The position numbers and the translations under genes are program-made. From NCBI GenBank assembly GCA_002390225.1, contig DGOW01000062.1, positions 1-10,360 on the forward strand: a stretch of DNA of 10,360 nt, read 5' to 3'. Positions 6,680-10,360 of the stretch are shown piece after piece. This DNA is from Gemmatimonadales bacterium UBA4456. Lineage in GTDB: Bacteria > Gemmatimonadota > Gemmatimonadetes > Longimicrobiales > Gaopeijiaceae. The notes beneath the pieces are model-generated. The model saw only the letters and a program-made list of their open reading frames with translations, was not told where the DNA came from and did not search any database. Numbering within the stretch: position 1 is the first letter of the stretch; every line of letters starts with the position of its first letter.

Positions 6680-7780
6680 CTACGCCCGTCGAGCCTTCCT
6701 CATGGCCCGAATATAGAGGGGCACCCGGTCCCACGTCTGCCGGTCCCGGTAATAACACCAGTGGTCGAGCGCTGTACGGCCGACAGCGAGCTTCTCGGGA
6801 TCGCCGTAGAACGCTCGGACCTTCGAGTGAGGACCAGCCAGCCATCCGGGCACATATCGCTCACAGAGAAGCTTCACGTCCGTGAGCAGGTGCGTCAGTC
6901 CGTCACCGGTCGTCGGGCTCACCGTCTGGAACTCTTCACCGATGATCACCACCCCGTCGGCCGCACCGGCATCCCGTGTGCGACGGTACGTGGAATTGAC
7001 CACCGTAATCGGGCTGGAGACGCTGACCGGACCCAGGTGGGCGTCGAGGCCTGGAAACCATGACGTCAGCGCCCCATCCATGGAGTTCGTGGCCTCAGAC
7101 ACAACGCGATCACCCGGGCGTTGCTGGGTAAACACATGAGCGCGAACCCGATCGCCGACGCGGAAGGTCGTCAGGAAGTCGACCCCGTCCGGGTTTTTGC
7201 CGAGGAAGTAGTTGAATCCCGTGAAGTCCGAGCTCAAGCCTCCGATATCGAAGCCGTAGGTCAGCGATCGGAGGCTGTTGTCGACCACTCGACTCAGGGA
7301 CAGCCCGTCAGGGAGTCCGCCATGTCCCCCGGTTGCCACAACAACCAATCGCGCCGAAATCTCACGATCGTCGTCCAGCCCGACACGAGGCCGAACGGGA
7401 TCCGGACGAATCCAGCGCACGGAGGCAGTCTCCACCCGCGACCCGCGCGCGGCGACGTCCCGCAGGCGAAGCACGGTCTCGTGCCAGGAAATGCCGTACT
7501 GCTCGACCGTATCGAAGTCCTGGATCCCACTGCCGTCATAGTTCCGGACCATGCCGATGGGAGGGGCAGCGGGCACCCGCTCGTCGAGTAATCCGAGGTC
7601 GCGAAGAAGGGCAGCCTGGTCAGGTTCGATCTTTTCGGCCTCGAGCGGGTTGGTGCGCGAGCGCTCACAGTCCAGCAAGAGCACATCGAGACCCTGCCTG
7701 GAGAGCGCCGAGGCCGCTAGCGAACCACCAAAACCCGCACCCAGAATGACAACGTCGGCTTCCAATCGCTTTGTGGACAT
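6680..7780 (-). CDS. FAD-dependent oxidoreductase of the PHBH/halogenase-like superfamily
   Basis: This 366-aa flavoprotein has an N-terminal Rossmann fold with VVILGAGFGGSLAASAL (10-26) and LLLDCER at 34-40, the dinucleotide-binding motif of the p-hydroxybenzoate hydroxylase, geranylgeranyl reductase and tryptophan-halogenase-like families. VRPRVGLDDDREISARLVVVATGG at about 129-152 is the second conserved strand block, and VVIIGEEFQTVSPTTGDGL (277-295) is the C-terminal FAD-binding block. In most relatives that block reads GDA rather than GEE, so a normally conserved Asp is replaced by Glu. The tryptophan-halogenase WxWxIP motif was not seen, so halogenation is not supported. No signal peptide or membrane segment is present, so it is likely cytoplasmic. 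GGGGAC about 10 nt before the ATG is a weak ribosome site. It has no clear partner in the window and the substrate is unknown. Confidence 0.83.
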   Translation of the reverse strand: MSTKRLEADVVILGAGFGGSLAASALSRQGLDVLLLDCERSRTNPLEAEKIEPDQAALLRDLGLLDERVPAAPPIGMVRNYDGSGIQDFDTVEQYGISWHETVLRLRDVAARGSRVETASVRWIRPDPVRPRVGLDDDREISARLVVVATGGHGGLPDGLSLSRVVDNSLRSLTYGFDIGGLSSDFTGFNYFLGKNPDGVDFLTTFRVGDRVRAHVFTQQRPGDRVVSEATNSMDGALTSWFPGLDAHLGPVSVSSPITVVNSTYRRTRDAGAADGVVIIGEEFQTVSPTTGDGLTHLLTDVKLLCERYVPGWLAGPHSKVRAFYGDPEKLAVGRTALDHWCYYRDRQTWDRVPLYIRAMRKARRA

Positions 7781-7863
7781 CCTGTAGTCGTCCCCGGGAT
7801 CTGTTCGTCAGACGCCGGCCGCGAAGACGCGCAGACCGGTGATCGGCTACGGCCAAGTTAGCG

Positions 7864-7890
7864 AAAAAAAGGAACCAGGATGAACGATCC
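7864..7890 (-). terminator. Weak candidate intrinsic terminator after the CBM9-DUF5916 gene
   Basis: On the minus strand, starting 9 nt after the stop codon, GGAT-CGTTC-ATCC forms a 4-bp hairpin. After 7 nt it is followed by seven consecutive T (7870-7864). The stem is short and set back from the T-tract, so termination would be partial at best. The rest of the 119-bp gap (to 7781) must hold the flavoprotein's own leader. I saw no clear promoter boxes in it. Confidence 0.3.
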
Positions 7891-7899
7891 GAGGCCTGA

Positions 7900-10107
7900 T
7901 CAGAACTGGACCAGCCGGGTCACCTTGAACGTGAATCCCCGATCGATCACTGCAGTACCACCAGCCGCTGCCGCAGTTCGGCGTCGCTCCGAGAAGACCA
8001 GAAAGATGTCGCTGAGAGGTGCATGGATCAGGTTGAAGCGCACGTTCGTGAGTAGTTCCCGTTCCACCCTGTTGTATTGCACGAACGACGACAGGAACGT
8101 GCGCGTGTTGTAGCCGAACTGCATGCGAGCGCGGAAGAGGTCAGCGTCGATCGGGGTCCCAGCCAGCTCGATGCGATTCCGCTCCGCGCTCCCCTCCAGC
8201 AGCAGATGCTCATTGGGTCGGATCGTGACCGTACCAGACACAGAGGACCGATCACCGTCGAAGAATTCGCCAGTGCTGAACCGGACGTTACCCGACAGCA
8301 GGCGTCCACCGCTGGACGCGTAGCTGACAGAGACGACGTCGAAGGCATAGTCCCCCGCAGCCAGTGGAATGCCCAGGATCGTGCTCGTCTCGACAATACG
8401 CTCGTCGCGGCGTGAATAGTCGGCACTGAAGCGGCCACCGTCATTGGCGATCACCATCAGGCCCGGCTTGATCTCGCGACTCTCGAAGGTTCCTGCGGAC
8501 GAGTAGTACTCGGACACGTCCAGGAACGGGTTCACCTCCATGAGCCAAGGGACCGGCCGCTGCAGATGCACACCGCCCGACGCGAACCACTGATTGACCG
8601 CCGTGCGACTCACGAAGCCGACCTCGGGCCGGAAGGCACCCCCGACATGCTTTCCCAGGACCGAAAAATCGAACACAGGGTCGCGCCATCCGACCTGTAG
8701 GGTACCGATCGAGCGGTCACCATCAGCCCCGGGATCATCCGTGAGGGCACCATACGCATTCACCTGGAGGCGATCGAAGCGGAAGTTCGCATCCAGCCCG
8801 GCCGCCCTCGAAAAGCTCTCACCGCTCGCGCCCGCGGTCGCCTGCCGGTTCACGAAGATGAAGCCGACGTCGGATCGTGTGAGAAGGCTTCGGCGAACAC
8901 GGGCCACCGCGAAGTTCTCTGCCGGACTACTTCCATCGCGCAGCGTTTGCATCTCCATGAGCCCGACCTCATAGCGTCCGATGCGACCGGACAGACGAGC
9001 GCCTCCACCAATCGGCAACGGCTGGCGGGTGGCCGAAAGTCCGATGCGACGGGAGTGGAAGAGCTTGAAATTCCGAGGACTGGCTCCAGATCTGAACGTC
9101 CGCGTCGCGTCATCGGCGAACGTGAAGATCCCGTCATTCTCGAGGAAGAAGTCGCGCTTCTCTGGGAAGAAGAGTGAAAAGCGGGTCAGGTTGACCTGCT
9201 CCTCATCCGCCTCGACCTGGGAGAAGTCGGTCAGCGCCGTGAGGTCGAGAACGAGCCTAGGCGTGACAGCCCATTTTGCGTCGAGGCCGACGTCATACTC
9301 CCGGACGGCACCATCGAGATAGTCCTGCCCCTCGAGGTTCGAACCAGTGAAGAACGGTTTGATCTGAAGGTTCCGACCTGGCTCGAACGCCGGCAGGCCC
9401 TCGAGTGTGCCGGCCTCGGACATCCTGAAGACCCTGAACTGTCGGGGGATCGCCGCCCATGTCGCGTACTCGTTTCGGCGCCGCACCTGTCGGCTGAAGT
9501 TCAGTCCCCATGACTGTTCCCCCTCCCCTCGCGGGAAACGGAGCGTGGTCAGCGGGATGCGCATCTCCAGGATCCAGCCCTCGGCGAACGTACTGGTTTC
9601 GACCTCGTAGATGCCCTCCCACGCCGAGTTGATCGCCGCGCCGTCATTAAACGACTGAGCGTCCCATTTGGCCCCAGCCGGATTCGCACCAAAGACATAA
9701 GCGCTTTGCTTGTCTCGGCTCGCATCGATGGCGACACCGAATATGTCGGAGGCCTGAGGGCTGAAGTCCTGCTCGAGCCCGGCAGAGATCGCCCGGTGAG
9801 GCTCCGGGTCGTACAGGACCGCACCCATGTACAGCGCCTCGTCGTCGTAGATCATACGGATGACAGTGCGGTCCGGCGCGGGGAACCCTGCCTGGGGCTG
9901 GGTCAGCCAGAAGGTCCCGGTCGTGCTGTCAGCTACACTCCACGACGGCTCGTCCAGAAGACCATCCAGAATCACCGGGCCCTGGGCCCGAAAGGCACGA
10001 AGGCTCGGTCGTGCCAGGCTCTCCGGTGCCACAGGTCCGGATGAATCCGGGGCTTCCTGCGCATGGAGCTGGGGTGGAACTGCGAGTGCAGCCCACACTG
10101 ACCCCAC
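7900..10107 (-). CDS. CBM9-like domain plus DUF5916 outer-membrane beta-barrel protein
   Basis: The protein is 735 aa from the GTG at 10107. After a signal region ending near LHAQ (14-17), a family 9 carbohydrate-binding-like domain spans about 40-235, opening with VILDGLLDEPSW (45-56) and containing IYDDEALYMG (86-95) and EMRIPLTTLRF (181-191). The DUF5916 barrel follows to the end. Its hallmark is TDFSQVEADEEQVNLTRFSL (293-312) followed by FFPEKRDFFLENDGIF (313-328). It ends VTRLVQF, a C-terminal Phe as expected for insertion by the BAM complex. It is probably an outer-membrane protein that binds a glycan or other ligand outside the cell. The biochemical role of DUF5916 is not established, and it is not recognisably a TonB-dependent receptor. 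The start is unclear: in-frame codons upstream (to 10125 and beyond) add an Arg-containing n-region that makes a better signal peptide, yet no ATG, GTG or TTG occurs there before the in-frame stop at 10195-10197. Confidence 0.88.
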   Translation of the reverse strand: MGSVWAALAVPPQLHAQEAPDSSGPVAPESLARPSLRAFRAQGPVILDGLLDEPSWSVADSTTGTFWLTQPQAGFPAPDRTVIRMIYDDEALYMGAVLYDPEPHRAISAGLEQDFSPQASDIFGVAIDASRDKQSAYVFGANPAGAKWDAQSFNDGAAINSAWEGIYEVETSTFAEGWILEMRIPLTTLRFPRGEGEQSWGLNFSRQVRRRNEYATWAAIPRQFRVFRMSEAGTLEGLPAFEPGRNLQIKPFFTGSNLEGQDYLDGAVREYDVGLDAKWAVTPRLVLDLTALTDFSQVEADEEQVNLTRFSLFFPEKRDFFLENDGIFTFADDATRTFRSGASPRNFKLFHSRRIGLSATRQPLPIGGGARLSGRIGRYEVGLMEMQTLRDGSSPAENFAVARVRRSLLTRSDVGFIFVNRQATAGASGESFSRAAGLDANFRFDRLQVNAYGALTDDPGADGDRSIGTLQVGWRDPVFDFSVLGKHVGGAFRPEVGFVSRTAVNQWFASGGVHLQRPVPWLMEVNPFLDVSEYYSSAGTFESREIKPGLMVIANDGGRFSADYSRRDERIVETSTILGIPLAAGDYAFDVVSVSYASSGGRLLSGNVRFSTGEFFDGDRSSVSGTVTIRPNEHLLLEGSAERNRIELAGTPIDADLFRARMQFGYNTRTFLSSFVQYNRVERELLTNVRFNLIHAPLSDIFLVFSERRRTAAAAGGTAVIDRGFTFKVTRLVQF

Positions 10108-10360
10108 CGCGATCGCCGACCGAATCCTTACTCGTGAGGGTCGAAGGAGGAGCAGGACGTTGTCGATGATGGGTGTTCTCGTCGGATTCGCAGGTCAAGA
10201 TCAGGGACACCGAGGTCGCGTACGGTGCTGACACGCTCTACCGGCATCTGCGTTCGCCGTCTCGAGGCTTCGTGGCGAGATGTTCAGCGGAATTGTACCG
10301 TGCGCAACCCGAGCGGCCACTCGCCGCAGTCGCATGATCTCCACGTAAGCAGGAACCCAT
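10108..10360. other. Unresolved region upstream of the CBM9-DUF5916 gene
   Basis: These 253 bp hold no gene I can support. On the minus strand one frame runs from the window edge and stops at 10285-10287 (ending GLRTVQFR), which could be the tail of an upstream gene, but nothing in it is diagnostic. A TTGACC at 10198-10193 could be a -35 box, but there is no matching -10 at proper spacing. Confidence 0.4.

Noticed and set aside
6680..7780. Tryptophan halogenase call for the flavoprotein
   Set aside because: The fold family is shared, but the WxWxIP motif is absent and the protein is short for a halogenase (366 aa against about 500).
10165..10198. TTGACC ... CATCAT as a sigma-70 promoter for the CBM9-DUF5916 gene
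   Set aside because: The spacer would be 21 nt and the -10 matches only 4 of 6 bases, too weak to call.
10160..10231. Small plus-strand gene starting TTG/ATG near 10160-10169 behind AAGGAGG
   Set aside because: It would encode only about 22-24 residues with no recognisable feature. The purine-rich stretch is antisense to the Leu-rich codons upstream of the barrel gene.

Overview
All supported protein genes in this window lie on the minus strand, so transcription runs from right to left. The DNA is GC-rich (estimated by eye at a little over 60%), and the gene set is that of a diderm environmental heterotroph. It includes two outer-membrane beta-barrel proteins (a one-POTRA BamA/TamA-like barrel and a CBM9-DUF5916 barrel), a Tat-exported GMC dehydrogenase small subunit, a DUF1080 glycoside-active protein and a TakP-type TRAP binding protein. 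This mix is typical of Gemmatimonadota, with Acidobacteriota a second possibility. That placement is inferred from family content, as no rRNA or marker gene is present. I saw no tRNA, rRNA, CRISPR array, IS element or phage gene.

Layout from right to left: (1) 10108-10360, non-coding or unresolved DNA upstream of the next gene. (2) 10107-7900, a secreted or outer-membrane CBM9 plus DUF5916 protein, followed by a weak T-tract terminator. (3) 7780-6680, an FAD-dependent oxidoreductase of the PHBH/halogenase-like superfamily. (4) 6679-6238, a 442-bp gap holding what looks like the broken 5' end of an MlaE-type (STAS-fused) permease gene and a perfect 14-bp palindrome. (5) 6237-2018, four tightly packed genes: DUF1080 (3-keto-disaccharide hydrolase family), gluconate 2-dehydrogenase subunit 3-like protein, GMC flavoprotein with a four-cysteine motif, and TakP-like TRAP solute-binding protein. 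The last three overlap by 4 and 11 bp and are almost certainly co-transcribed. (6) A 120-bp gap with an imperfect hairpin. (7) 1897-80, the BamA/TamA-like barrel protein.

The most coherent biology is the four-gene block. GMC plus subunit 3 modules include the periplasmic glucoside 3-dehydrogenases, which oxidise sugar C3 to a ketone. The DUF1080 family includes enzymes that cleave 3-keto-glycosides. A 2-oxoacid-type binding protein could serve a product, a related acid or simply neighbouring metabolism. The window would then encode an oxidise-then-cleave route for glycosides, but no cytochrome partner, 3-keto-sugar reductase or TRAP membrane subunit is present here.

The oddest single observation is that the TRAP binding protein keeps a twin-arginine-like motif and all expected ligand residues but has no hydrophobic signal segment in any frame, so it may not be exported. 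Other points for a second look are the MlaE-like relic, the unusual or missing start codons of both outer-membrane proteins, and the replaced GD motif in the lone flavoprotein.
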